A stretch of DNA of 64,000 bases, from NCBI RefSeq assembly GCF_024703995.1, contig NZ_JAMXQV010000023.1, positions 108,254-172,253 on the forward strand, given 5' to 3'. The notes beneath the pieces are model-generated. The model worked only from the letters and a program-made list of their open reading frames with translations, was not told where the DNA came from and ran no database searches. A program made the position numbers and the translations under genes. The stretch comes from Amycolatopsis iheyensis (GTDB lineage: Bacteria; Actinomycetota; Actinomycetes; Mycobacteriales; Pseudonocardiaceae). Shown piece by piece: positions 42,844 through 52,294 of this stretch (within the stretch, counting starts at the first letter, position 1; each line of letters opens with the position of its first letter).

Positions 42844-44204
42844 CACAGCCCCACATACGAAACTGCGTCGTCCCAAGCGGATCCGACGGCGTCGGCCGCG
42901 TCGTTGGCCGCGTGACCGACGTAGTCGACCGCCGCGCCGCCGTACTCGCCGATGGTGTGGCCGAGCTTCGGCAGGTCGATGTCGATCTTCGCGCCGATCC
43001 CGGCGCCGAGGCCCAGCGCCGCGCCCGCCTTGAAGTTCACCTTGAGATGCCCGGCGTCGTACACGGCCTGGGCGTCGAGCTGCGCGCCGATGCCGTACTG
43101 CAGGGTGCCGTTCGCGCCGACGCCGATGCCGGCGACGTCCGCGGCCACCTCGCCCTCGATCTTGCCGCCGGCGAAGACGTTCGCGTGCGCGCCGACGCCG
43201 TGCGCGCCGATCGTGCCGGACGCGCTCGCCTCGCCGCCGGCGAAGACCGTGCCCTTGGCGTGCGCCGCGGCGGGGCCCCAGTCGCCCTTGAGCTCGGCTT
43301 CTTCCTTGACCGCGGCCAGTTCGGTGTGCCCGGACGCGCCGACGTCCCAGCCCTTCGAGGTGATCTTGCCGTCGTACTCCGGGCTGAAGCCGTCCTGCTC
43401 GTGCTTGAACTTGTAGTACGTGATCTCGGTGTTGCGGCCCAGCTTGTCCTTGACGCTCTCCGGCTTCGGCTGCCCGAACGGCGTGTCCGCCTTCTTCGGC
43501 GCGCGCGTGCCTTCGAGGCCGTCCCAGGTGAGCTTCTTCCAGCCCGAGTTCTTGAACCACGACGGCGCGCTCCGCGGCCGCTTGCGCCCGTCGAGCGGGC
43601 TGCCGTTGAGCCAGCCCAGCGGCCCGCCGGTCTTCTTGCCGAGCTTGTACTCCAGCCGCTGGGTGCCCTCGGGCGGGAACAGCTCGGCGAGCGCCTCGGA
43701 GAACTCGTCGACGACCTGCCGGGCGGCCTCGACGCTCTGCTCCCCCAGCTGCCGCGCGGCCTGGATGAACGCGCCGACCGACGCGGAGTTCACCGCGCGG
43801 GCCTGCGCGGTCAGCTGCTGGGCGTACTGGTCGAACTGCGCGATGACGGAGTCGACGGCGGCCTTGGCCGACTGCACGAGCTGCGACGCGGTCGAAAGCC
43901 GTTGCGCCTGGTCGTCGAGCTTCGCGGCGGCTTCGGTGAGCTCCTGGTTCAGCGTCTGCGCCGCCGTGGCGAACGCGGTGTAGGCGTCGCCGTCCCAGTC
44001 CGCGTGCAGGTTCTTCGCGGACTCGTCGATCTCCTTCGCCTTGCCGGAAACCGTCGAGGCCTGGGTGGCGACCCGCTGCGACGCGGCGCTCAGCGCACCG
44101 GGATCCCCGGTGACGCGTCTCTGGCACTCGACGAGGACGCGCCGGTACCCGGACAGCACGGAGCTGACCACTCCCGACGCGTCGACCACCCCCGAGGACC
44201 ACAT
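42843..44204 (-). CDS. WXG-type protein with a glycine-rich C-terminal domain, candidate effector
   Basis: A 453-residue protein. Residues 1-180 are helical, with a W-x-G-like turn (NLHADWDGDAYTAFATAA, W69) and long coiled helices, as in LXG/WXG secreted proteins. A basic linker (RKRPRSAPSWFKNSGWKKLT) precedes a C-terminal part rich in alternating Gly/Ala (AHAKGTVFAGGEASASGTIG, IGVGANGTLQYGIGAQLDAQ). The latter looks like a repetitive beta-structure, seen in some polymorphic-toxin C-termini. No catalytic motif is visible. The coupled downstream genes may encode its chaperone or immunity protein. Confidence 0.7.
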   Translation of the reverse strand: MWSSGVVDASGVVSSVLSGYRRVLVECQRRVTGDPGALSAASQRVATQASTVSGKAKEIDESAKNLHADWDGDAYTAFATAAQTLNQELTEAAAKLDDQAQRLSTASQLVQSAKAAVDSVIAQFDQYAQQLTAQARAVNSASVGAFIQAARQLGEQSVEAARQVVDEFSEALAELFPPEGTQRLEYKLGKKTGGPLGWLNGSPLDGRKRPRSAPSWFKNSGWKKLTWDGLEGTRAPKKADTPFGQPKPESVKDKLGRNTEITYYKFKHEQDGFSPEYDGKITSKGWDVGASGHTELAAVKEEAELKGDWGPAAAHAKGTVFAGGEASASGTIGAHGVGAHANVFAGGKIEGEVAADVAGIGVGANGTLQYGIGAQLDAQAVYDAGHLKVNFKAGAALGLGAGIGAKIDIDLPKLGHTIGEYGGAAVDYVGHAANDAADAVGSAWDDAVSYVGL

Positions 44205-44207
44205 GGG

Positions 44208-45287
44208 CTAGTTCCCGGCCGCGTCGTAACCGACGTGCTGGCTGAAGTGCTTGCCGTTGTAGTCCATCGCGATGTCGATGTCGAAGTCCTGGCCGCCCGG
44301 AGCCTCCACAGTGGACTCACCGGTGGTGAGGTTCGTGTGGATGGTGACCTCGTTCGCGCCACCGATCGAGCCCGCGCCGCCGGTGACCGGGGCCGGCTGG
44401 GTGACCGGGGACGGCTGCGTCGGCACGGTGGCGCCGTTCTGGCCGGGGTTCACCGCGATCCAGCTGTTCGACGGGTCGAGCGGGGTGCCGTTGCCGGTCA
44501 CCGGCGTCGTCGCGCCGCCGCTGGAACTCGGCGAAGAGCTGGCGAGCGCGGGCGGGGTGTAGTCGGTGAACGAAGGCTGCTGCGGGATCCCCTCACCGCC
44601 GGGGGTGGGACTTCCTGACGACGCTGCCTGCTGCCCGGCCGGACTTGCCACCGACGGCGGGGCCTGGGGCGCCGTGACCGGGGTGTTCCCGATCGACGGC
44701 GTCGTGGCGCCCGAGCTGCCGGAGTCGTGGTGGAAGAGCTTCTCGATCGCGCCGATGACCTGCGCGAGCTGCGTGACCTGCTGCGCGAGGTCACCCGCGC
44801 CGAGCGCCTTGAGCAGCGCGCCGATCGCGGTGATGAACGCGCGCAGCGACGCGCTGGTCGCCGTCGACAAAGCGACCGCCGCACCGTAGGTCCACGGGTT
44901 CGACATCAGCGAGGCGACCGTCGGGTTCACCGCGGCCACCACCGAGCGGTAGGCCTGCTGCGCCGTCTTGATCAGCGTGCCGGAGATGCCGAGCAGCTCC
45001 GCGCCCTTCTGGACGACGTTGATGATCGTCTCGAGCTGCTTGAGGGAGTCGCCGATCTTCTTCAGCGCCGACTCGCTCGCCGCGCCCGACCAGATCTTGC
45101 CGAGCTGGTCGGCGGCCTTGTTCAGCTCGGTGTACATGCTCAGGAACTGCTCGGCCTTCTTCACCAGGTCGAGCACGTGCTGCGCGATCTGCTCCGGCTG
45201 GCCGGTGACGATCTGCGGCAGGATGGTGATCGGCCCGCCCGACGACGCGGTCGCGTCCATCGCGCTGGAGTTCGGGAAAGTCAGCAT
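44208..45287 (-). CDS. WXG-type candidate substrate with proline/serine-rich tail
   Basis: A 359-residue protein. The N-terminal half is helical with a W-x-G turn (LGKIWSGAASESALKKIGDS, about residue 66) and hydrophobic helices (TYGAAVALSTATSASLRAFI). From about residue 190 it becomes a Pro/Ser/Thr/Gly-rich tail ending in a short ordered segment (IHTNLTTGESTVEAPGG). This is the plan of PPE-like substrates. It lies three bases upstream of the glycine-rich WXG protein gene. Confidence 0.7.
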   Translation of the reverse strand: MLTFPNSSAMDATASSGGPITILPQIVTGQPEQIAQHVLDLVKKAEQFLSMYTELNKAADQLGKIWSGAASESALKKIGDSLKQLETIINVVQKGAELLGISGTLIKTAQQAYRSVVAAVNPTVASLMSNPWTYGAAVALSTATSASLRAFITAIGALLKALGAGDLAQQVTQLAQVIGAIEKLFHHDSGSSGATTPSIGNTPVTAPQAPPSVASPAGQQAASSGSPTPGGEGIPQQPSFTDYTPPALASSSPSSSGGATTPVTGNGTPLDPSNSWIAVNPGQNGATVPTQPSPVTQPAPVTGGAGSIGGANEVTIHTNLTTGESTVEAPGGQDFDIDIAMDYNGKHFSQHVGYDAAGN

Positions 45288-45324
45288 CGGACCTCACAAG
45301 TTCTCTCTGGTGAGCACAGGACGA

Positions 45325-46098
45325 TCAGACGACGGAGGCGGGCCGGTACACGCTGACCTTCGCCAGCCCGCTGATGCGGGCGTCGAGCAGCCCGTGGTTG
45401 TACAGGCGGCCGCCGTCGCCGGCGACGCCGATGACCGGCTGGCGGTCGGAGAACAGCAGTGGTTCGACCACCACGACGTCCCCGCTGTGCACGCCGCCGG
45501 GAACGTCGGAAAAGGTGCGCGCCGTGCCGGCGTAGACCTCGATCAGCCCGACCCGCGCCTGGTTGTCGGCGTCGCCGGCCAGCCAGTCGTTGAAGTCGGC
45601 GACACCGTGGAAGCGCGTGTCGGTGATCGGGTGGTCGCCGAGCCGGCCCAGCTGCGCGTCCCCCAGGTAGCGCAGCACGTTGCCGACCGAGGACGGCTCG
45701 CCGTGGGCGCCCGCGCTGTCGTTGATGGCCAGCGTGGCCAGCTCGGACGCGTGCGGGCTCCCCCAGATCGACGACGTGGGTGTCGTGGACCCGTCGTGGC
45801 CACCGCCGTAGCCGGCGGCGGCGTCGCGGTCCGCCGCCTGGTAGGCGTCGGCGCTGGCCTTGACGAGCGCGTTGATCTGCTGCAGCAGCTGCAGGAGCGT
45901 GCGGACGGCGGTGACCTGGCTGGAGTGCAGGGCCGCGTTCGCGGCGGCGACCGCGCTACCGAACCCCGCGAACGACACCGGCTGCACGACCAGCCGTTCG
46001 AGGTCGGCCACGGCGTTGATGCCGTGCGCGATGATGCCCCCGACGTTGCCGACGGACGAGCGCATCGCCTCGGGCTCAGCCCGGTACTCGCCGGCCAT
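45325..46098 (-). CDS. ESX-like secreted protein with globular C-terminus
   Basis: A 257-residue protein. The N-terminal 110 residues are helical (MAGEYRAEPEAMRSSVGNVG, SSQVTAVRTLLQLLQQINAL) and resemble ESX helical hairpins; the rest looks globular (NDWLAGDADNQARVGLIEVY, VYAGTARTFSDVPGGVHSGD). ATG 46098 has GGAAGGAGAG directly upstream. It is divergent from eccC, with a 143-base gap that should hold both promoters. Function unknown; context suggests a secreted substrate. Confidence 0.65.
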   Translation of the reverse strand: MAGEYRAEPEAMRSSVGNVGGIIAHGINAVADLERLVVQPVSFAGFGSAVAAANAALHSSQVTAVRTLLQLLQQINALVKASADAYQAADRDAAAGYGGGHDGSTTPTSSIWGSPHASELATLAINDSAGAHGEPSSVGNVLRYLGDAQLGRLGDHPITDTRFHGVADFNDWLAGDADNQARVGLIEVYAGTARTFSDVPGGVHSGDVVVVEPLLFSDRQPVIGVAGDGGRLYNHGLLDARISGLAKVSVYRPASVV

Positions 46099-46241
46099 GG
46101 CTCTCCTTCCGCGGGTGGCTGCTCGGCAGAGCGTAAGTTCGGCCCCGGAAGCGGGCGGACGGCAAAAGTACCCACCGCGCCGTGTCGGCAAGTGGCCAAA
46201 ATACCGGTGAGAGCCACCCCGATCCGCTGGAGCATTGCAGT

Positions 46242-49200
46242 ATGAGCCTCTCGCCCGAGCGCCCTACCGAGATCGTGCTGCAGTCGCCGCCGATGCTCCC
46301 CAAGAGCAGCTCCGGCGGGATGCTGCAGCTGATGATGTTCCTGCCGATGATGCTCGGCATGGGCGCGATGTCGTTCGTCTACATCGGACGCGACGGCGGG
46401 GTGATGACCTACATCTTCGGCGCGCTGTTCATCTGCGCCATGGGCGGCATGGTCGTGATGTCGCTCGGGCGCGGCGGCATGGCCAAGAAAGCGCAGATCA
46501 ACGACGAGCGCCGCGACTACCAGCGTTATCTCTCCGGCCTGCGGGCCCAGGTCCGCGACATCGCCGACGGCCAGCGCGCGGCCATGATCGCCGTCCAGCC
46601 CGACCCGGCCGACCTGTGGGCCTACGTCGAGACCGGGAAGCTCTGGGACCGGCGGCGCACCGACCCGCAGTTCGCGCAGGTCCGCGCGGGCACCGGCCCG
46701 CAGCGGCTGGCGACCCCGCTCAAGGCCCCGCAGACCGTGCCGCTGGAAGACCTGGACCCGGTGTCCTCCACCAGCCTCAAGCACTTCATCCGCACCTACT
46801 CGACGGTCGACGGCCTGCCGGTGGCGTTGTCGCTGCGCTCGTTCGCCGCGGTGACCGTGGCCGGCCGGCGGCCGCACGTCCTGGGCCTGGTGCGGGCGCT
46901 GGTCTGCCAGCTCGTCGCCTTCCACTCCCCCTCCGACCTGCGGGTCGCGCTGTGCGTGCCGGCCGACCGGCAGCACGACTGGGAGTGGGCCAAGTGGCTG
47001 CCGCACGCGACGGCGGCCGGCGCGTCCGACGCCGTCGGCTCCCGGCGGCTGGCCGCGGACTCGGCGGCCGGCCTGGCCGAGCTGCTCGGCGCGGACCTGG
47101 GCGAACGCCCCGCGTTCAGCCGCCGCGCCGCCGAGCTCGACCTGCCGCACCTGATCGTGGTGGTCGACGGCGGCAACGCCCACGGCGAGCCCCGCCTGAT
47201 CGGCGAGGACGGCCGCCTCGGCGTCACGGTGCTCGAGATCGGCCAGGAGCACCCGCGCACGTACTCGACCGAGCGGCTGCTGAGCCTGCACACCGAGCCC
47301 GAGTCGCTCGGCATGGTCGTCGGCGACGCGACCGAGCAGCGCCTCGGCTTCCTCGGCCGCCCGGACGTCCTCGACCGCGGCGCCGCCGAGGCGCTGGCCC
47401 GCATGCTGACACCGTTGCACACGCCCGCCGCGGTCGTCGGCGAGAAGCCGATGTCGTCGACGTTCGGGCTGGCCGGGCTGCTCGGCATCGGCGACCCGCG
47501 CGACACCGACACGACGGTGACCTGGGCGCCGCGCGCGGCCCGCGACCGGCTGCGGATCCCGCTCGGCGTCAACCCCGAGGGCCGCCCGGTGGACCTGGAC
47601 CTCAAGGAGTCGGCCGAGGGCGGCATGGGCCCGCACGGCCTGGTCATCGGCGCGACCGGGTCCGGCAAGAGCGAGCTGCTGCGCACGCTGGTGACGGCGC
47701 TCGCCGTGATGCACTCGTCGGAGACGCTCAACCTGGCGCTGATCGACTTCAAGGGCGGCGCGACGTTCGCCGGCATGACCGATCTGCCGCACACCTGCGC
47801 CGTCATCACGAACCTGTCCGACGACCTCGCGCTCGTCGACCGGATGGCCGACGCCCTGAACGGCGAGCTGCTGCGGCGCCAGGAGCTGCTGCACGCGGCC
47901 GGGAACTACGCCTCGGTGCGCGACTACGAGAAGGCGCGCGCGGACGGCGTGACGCTCGACCCGCTGCCGTCGCTGCTGGTCATCATCGACGAGTTCTCCG
48001 AGCTGCTGTCCGCGCGGCCGGAGTTCATCGACCTGTTCGTCGCGATCGGCCGGCTCGGACGATCTCTCGGCATCCACCTCCTGCTGGCGTCACAGCGGCT
48101 CGAGGAGGGGCGGCTGCGCGGGCTGGACTCGCACCTGTCGTACCGGATCGGCCTGCGGACGTTCTCGGCCGCCGAGAGCCGCACGGTGCTGGGCGTCGCC
48201 GACGCCTACCACCTGCCGCCGGTGCCGGGGTCGGCGTACCTGAAGTCCGACACGGAAACGCTGATCCGGCTCAAGGCGGCGTACGTCTCCGGAGAGCTGC
48301 CGCCGCGCAGCACGGTCGTCCGCGAGGACGGCCAGGAGCTCGGCGTGCTGCCGTTCTCCCTGGCGCCGGTCGAGATCCCGGTGACCACCGAAGTCTCGGA
48401 CGCCCCCGTCGTCGACGGCACCGGCGAGACGATCATCCACGCGATGCTGTCCCGGCTCGAGGGCCGCGGGCCGGCGGCGCACCAGATCTGGCTGCCGCCG
48501 CTGGCCGAACCGCCGACGCTGGACCAGCTGCTCCCCCCGCTGGGCGAGGACGCCGCCCGCGGCCTGTGCCCGCTCGGCTGGGGCGGCAACGGCAAGCTGA
48601 CGATCCCGGTCGCGCTGGTGGACAAGCCGTTCGAGCAGCGCCGGGACATGCTGTGGGCCGACTTCTCGGGCGCCGCCGGCCACGCGATGATCGTCGGCGC
48701 GCCGCAGAGCGGCAAGTCGACGCTGATGAAGGACATCGCGGGCATGCTCGCGCTCACCCACACCCCGGCCGAAGTGCAGATCTTCGTGCTGGACATGGGC
48801 GGCGGCGCGCTCGCCCCGATCGCCGGCCTGCCGCACACGTCCGGCTACGCCACCCGCCGCGACGCGCAGCGCTGCCGCCGGGTCGTCGCCGAGCTCACGA
48901 CGTTGCTGGAGCAGCGCGAGGAGTTCTTCGCCGCCAACGGGATCGAGTCGATCACGACGTTCCGCCAGCGCCGCGCCGAGTTCACCGAGAGCACGGACGG
49001 CCGCGAGTTCGGCGACGTGTTCCTGTTCGTGGACAACTGGACCACGATCCGCCAGGAGTACGAGCAGCTGGAGGAGCAGATCACCGGGCTGGCCGCGCGC
49101 GGGCTCGGGTTCGGCATCCACGTGATCGTCTCGTTGAACCAGTGGATCGGCGTCCGCGCCCAGCTGCGCGACGCGATCGGCACCCGTTTCGAGCTGCGGC

Positions 49201-50165
49201 TGGGTGACCCCCAGGACTCGTCGATCGACCGCAAGGTGGCGGTGAACGTCCCGGCGGACCGGCCGGGACGTGGCATCACGGCCGAAAAACTGCACTTCCT
49301 GGCGGCGTTGCCCCGCATCGACGCCGACCAGCGCCCGGAGACGATCGGCGCCGGGGGTGTCGACCTGACCCGGCGGATTTCCGATGCTTGGAAGGGGCCG
49401 CGGGCTCCTCAGGTCCGGCTGCTGCCGCCCGAAGTGCCTCTGGACACCCTTCCCGCTGCTCCTTCGCGGCAGGTCACCCTGGGCATCGCGGAATCGACGT
49501 TGCGGCCGGTTCACCTGGACTTCGCCGCCGACCCGCATTTTGTGGCCTTCGGCGACGTCGAGTCCGGTAAGAGTTCGCTGCTTCGTGCTCTCGCCCACGG
49601 GATCACTTCGGCTTACTCGCCCGAGGAAGCCGCGATCATCGTTGCCGACTATCGGCGGGGGTTGCTCGGGGCTGTGTCCGAGGAGCACCTTCTCGGTTAT
49701 GCCGGTGCTGAAGGGAAGCTGACCGATCTCATCGGTGAGTGTGCTACCGCCATGCGGAACCGGTTGCCTGGGCCTTCCGTCACTCCCGAGCAGCTGCGGA
49801 ACCGGTCCTGGTGGCGGGGGCCTGAGCTTTTCGTGCTTGTCGATGACTATGAGCTTGTTGCCACCGTTGGGCGGAATCCCTTGCAGCCCTTGCTCGAGTT
49901 CCTTCCTCAAGCTCGGGATATCGGGTTGCACCTTGTGATCGTTCGGGGGTCCGGTGGGGCTGGGCGGGCTCTCTTCGAGCCCGTTCTTCAGCGGTTGCGA
50001 GAGCTTGGTTCTCCTGGGCTTGTTATGTCTGGGACCAAGGATGAAGGGGCTTTGCTTGCTGATGTGAAGCCTTCTTTGCAGCCTCCTGGGCGGGGTACTC
50101 TTGTTTCTCGGCGTTATGGGACTGGGCTTGTTCAAGTTGCTTGGACTAAGCCTGTGGATTCCTGA
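46242..50165 (+). CDS. eccC: Type VII secretion ATPase EccC
   Basis: EccC is the FtsK/SpoIIIE-type motor of the type VII translocon. The 1,307-residue protein has two transmembrane helices (about residues 27-47 and 54-74), then three ATPase domains with Walker A at residues 470-478 (GATGSGKSE), 819-827 (GAPQSGKST) and 1104-1112 (GDVESGKSS). EccCa and EccCb are fused, as in non-mycobacterial systems and ESX-2/3/4/5. ATG 46242 was taken as start; an earlier in-frame start lacks support. The last ~250 codons shift from G/C-ending to many T- and G-ending codons (CTT, GTT, TTG, CCT), unlike the rest of the gene. Confidence 0.96.
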   Translation: MSLSPERPTEIVLQSPPMLPKSSSGGMLQLMMFLPMMLGMGAMSFVYIGRDGGVMTYIFGALFICAMGGMVVMSLGRGGMAKKAQINDERRDYQRYLSGLRAQVRDIADGQRAAMIAVQPDPADLWAYVETGKLWDRRRTDPQFAQVRAGTGPQRLATPLKAPQTVPLEDLDPVSSTSLKHFIRTYSTVDGLPVALSLRSFAAVTVAGRRPHVLGLVRALVCQLVAFHSPSDLRVALCVPADRQHDWEWAKWLPHATAAGASDAVGSRRLAADSAAGLAELLGADLGERPAFSRRAAELDLPHLIVVVDGGNAHGEPRLIGEDGRLGVTVLEIGQEHPRTYSTERLLSLHTEPESLGMVVGDATEQRLGFLGRPDVLDRGAAEALARMLTPLHTPAAVVGEKPMSSTFGLAGLLGIGDPRDTDTTVTWAPRAARDRLRIPLGVNPEGRPVDLDLKESAEGGMGPHGLVIGATGSGKSELLRTLVTALAVMHSSETLNLALIDFKGGATFAGMTDLPHTCAVITNLSDDLALVDRMADALNGELLRRQELLHAAGNYASVRDYEKARADGVTLDPLPSLLVIIDEFSELLSARPEFIDLFVAIGRLGRSLGIHLLLASQRLEEGRLRGLDSHLSYRIGLRTFSAAESRTVLGVADAYHLPPVPGSAYLKSDTETLIRLKAAYVSGELPPRSTVVREDGQELGVLPFSLAPVEIPVTTEVSDAPVVDGTGETIIHAMLSRLEGRGPAAHQIWLPPLAEPPTLDQLLPPLGEDAARGLCPLGWGGNGKLTIPVALVDKPFEQRRDMLWADFSGAAGHAMIVGAPQSGKSTLMKDIAGMLALTHTPAEVQIFVLDMGGGALAPIAGLPHTSGYATRRDAQRCRRVVAELTTLLEQREEFFAANGIESITTFRQRRAEFTESTDGREFGDVFLFVDNWTTIRQEYEQLEEQITGLAARGLGFGIHVIVSLNQWIGVRAQLRDAIGTRFELRLGDPQDSSIDRKVAVNVPADRPGRGITAEKLHFLAALPRIDADQRPETIGAGGVDLTRRISDAWKGPRAPQVRLLPPEVPLDTLPAAPSRQVTLGIAESTLRPVHLDFAADPHFVAFGDVESGKSSLLRALAHGITSAYSPEEAAIIVADYRRGLLGAVSEEHLLGYAGAEGKLTDLIGECATAMRNRLPGPSVTPEQLRNRSWWRGPELFVLVDDYELVATVGRNPLQPLLEFLPQARDIGLHLVIVRGSGGAGRALFEPVLQRLRELGSPGLVMSGTKDEGALLADVKPSLQPPGRGTLVSRRYGTGLVQVAWTKPVDS

Positions 50166-50200
50166 CTTTTCCCTGATTTTACTGATACGGCTTCGCCGGG

Positions 50201-50263
50201 GCGTGGGAAATCGGCGCCCTGTGGTCTATTCCTGGTGTGGCCGGTAGCGCCGATTCCCCACGC
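50201..50263. terminator. Imperfect 18-bp inverted repeat after eccC
   Basis: GCGTGGGAAATCGGCGCC (50201-50218) pairs with 50246-50263 at 16 of 18 positions around a 27-base loop. It lies 35 bases after the eccC stop, before a DUF222-HNH gene. It could be a terminator, or one end of an inserted repeat element carrying the HNH gene; no matching copy was seen on the far side. Confidence 0.5.
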
Positions 50264-50379
50264 AACGAATCTCTCCCTAGCTTTGCTGCTGTGGCTGGTG
50301 TTCTGTGGTCCGGACGGTTCGTTAACCTGCCACCTGATCGTGTGATGAACTGGTGTTCGAACCCCGGTAATCTTGGGGT

Positions 50380-51600
50380 GTGGACAGAAACTTCGCCTGG
50401 CAAGCCGATCCGGTCGCCCTCGCCGACCGGATCAGCACTCTGCTGGGCGTCGTCCGGACCGCCGAAGCCGAACTCGGGACGCTGCTCGTGGAAATCGAAA
50501 CCCGCGGCGTCCTGGAACTCTTCGGCTACCGCTCCGTTCCCCACCTGCTGGCACAACTGGCCGACATCCCCAAATCGACCGCCGAGAAGCTCCTCAAGCG
50601 CGCCCGGACCATCAATCCCTCCCGCGCTCTCGACGGCGCCCCGATCCCGGCGATCGCTCCCGCCACCGGCTCGGTTGCCGCGTCTGGCTCGCTGAGCAAC
50701 CCGATGATCGACACAATCGTCGCGACACTGACCCAGATCCCACCCGAGCACCGTGAGGAAGCCGAGCAGAGTCTGCTCAGCTTCGCCGAAGACTCCGGGC
50801 ACAAGCAGGTCGCGGCCCTGGGCGCGCGGATCGTGGCCCACCTCGACCCCGACGGCACCGCGCCCGAGGAGACCGAACCCGCCACCCCCCAGCGCGAACT
50901 CTCCCTCCGCCGCAAGAAGACCGGCATCTGGGAACTGTCCGGTCATCTCGACGACGAGACCGGCACCCGGGCCAGCGCGCTGCTGGACTCGCTGGCCCAG
51001 CGGCGCGGCTCGGAGGACCACCGGTCCCCGGCCGAGCGTTACGGCGACGCGTTCTCCGACGCCATCGACCTCGCGTTGAATACCCCCGACCTGCCCACCC
51101 AGGCCGGCGAACGAGCCCACGTGATGGTCACCATCCCGCTGCAGAATCTGACCTCCGGCCTCGGCACGGCCCTGCTGGGTGACACCGGCACGATGAGCGC
51201 GGCGGAGGCTCGGATCCATGCCTGCGACTGCAGGCTGATCCCCGCAGTCCTCGACAGCGCCAGCGCCCCGCTGGACCTGGGCCGTGCCCGTCGCTTGATC
51301 CCCACCCATATCCGCAACGCCCTCTACCTGCGTGACCGCGGCTGCGCCTTCCCGGGTTGCCATCGTCCACCGCGGCATTGCCAGGGTCATCACATCCGGC
51401 ACTGGGCTGACGGTGGCCCGACGGACTTGATGAACTTGGCGTTGATGTGCGCTCACCACCACCGGTTGCTGCATCGTTCCGGGTGGGAGGTCCGCATCGC
51501 GGCTGACGGGCTTCCGGAGTTCTTACCGCCGGTGTGGTTGGACAAGCGCCGACAACCCCGGCGCAACAACCTCCACCAACCGATACCCACCGCAGCCTGA
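50380..51600 (+). CDS. DUF222 / HNH-endonuclease-domain protein
   Basis: A 406-residue protein with an N-terminal DUF222 domain (residues 8-280: VPHLLAQLADIPKSTAEKLL, GGDT-type variant GLGTALLGDTGTMSAAEARI) and a C-terminal HNH nuclease motif (CAFPGCHRPPRHCQGHHIRH, then MCAHHHRLLHRSGW) with both zinc CxxC-like and catalytic histidines. This is the 13E12 repeat family of actinobacteria, present in many copies per genome and sometimes thought of as a mobile-type gene. GTG 50380 is the natural start. Function is unknown. Confidence 0.9.
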   Translation: MDRNFAWQADPVALADRISTLLGVVRTAEAELGTLLVEIETRGVLELFGYRSVPHLLAQLADIPKSTAEKLLKRARTINPSRALDGAPIPAIAPATGSVAASGSLSNPMIDTIVATLTQIPPEHREEAEQSLLSFAEDSGHKQVAALGARIVAHLDPDGTAPEETEPATPQRELSLRRKKTGIWELSGHLDDETGTRASALLDSLAQRRGSEDHRSPAERYGDAFSDAIDLALNTPDLPTQAGERAHVMVTIPLQNLTSGLGTALLGDTGTMSAAEARIHACDCRLIPAVLDSASAPLDLGRARRLIPTHIRNALYLRDRGCAFPGCHRPPRHCQGHHIRHWADGGPTDLMNLALMCAHHHRLLHRSGWEVRIAADGLPEFLPPVWLDKRRQPRRNNLHQPIPTAA

Positions 51601-52294
51601 CAACCGAACATGGGACAGGCCCGCAGCCAACCGGCTACGGGCCTACACCCACGCGCCCAAGCGGTCGCGCGAAAGAATTGCGAACACCACAAAAAGCGGC
51701 TCGCCAAATAAATAGAAATATCCCCTCAGCACCACCCCGAAGAGGGCAGGCTTTCACACACTAACCAACCACCTCGACGGCCGGAATGTGAGGTACATCA
51801 CCGATGCTTCCGGTAATGCCCCTTCCCCGTCAACGATGGGATCAACGGGCGAACAGCCGTTTCCAGTCATTACCCGGAAACGGACAAAAGCCCGAGAGGG
51901 GACCTTTTCCGCGCCTGCGGCCGCCGTCACAGCGGTTGCGACATTCGGCGTATGGACAGGTCAGGCGGGGTCGACTAGGGGAGGAATACCAGGCGGGGAA
52001 ACGGGGAGCGCTTCTTCACGCCATTCGGCCGAACGCGCCGAAATTTCGGTGAGCGAACACCATGCCGCGTGCATTCCGCACGGTCGGCGAGGACTTCGCC
52101 GCCGACCAGTACCGGATCCCGGTTGACCCACCGGAGAAGGACACCAAAACCATGCGCAGCGCGAGAACCGCCCGCCCGACTGCGGTCGTGGTCGCCGACG
52201 GCAATCCCTCGCTCGCGAAGCGGCAACGCCCGCGACCGGCGTCACCGCCGCGCCGGACTCCTGCATCGCCAACCCCTGAGAGAAACGGAAACCC
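51601..52294. other. Long intergenic stretch without a convincing gene
   Basis: Right after the HNH stop there is a hairpin (51618-51643). The stretch 51670-51725 is locally AT-rich (AAATAAATAGAAATA). An inverted repeat CCGTTTCC/GGAAACGG occupies 51857-51883. Open frames here (for example from 52062, 78 codons, ending in a GTGA overlap with the next gene) lack a clear ribosome site or structured composition. It probably holds the promoter and leader of the secreted protein downstream. Confidence 0.6.
51618..51643 (+). terminator. Hairpin after the DUF222-HNH gene
   Basis: GGCCCGCAGCC and GGCTACGGGCC pair at 10 of 11 positions around an AACC loop, 18 bases after the stop. This is a compact terminator-like stem, without a T-tract. 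Confidence 0.6.

Noticed and set aside
48090..50135. A 681-codon open frame on the minus strand opposite eccC
   Set aside because: Antisense to a full-length eccC with three intact Walker motifs; translation has no recognisable domain.
51788..52126. Overlapping open frames of 82-112 codons in the gap before the dead-trypsin gene
   Set aside because: No ribosome site, low-complexity Arg/Pro-rich translations and no recognised domain.
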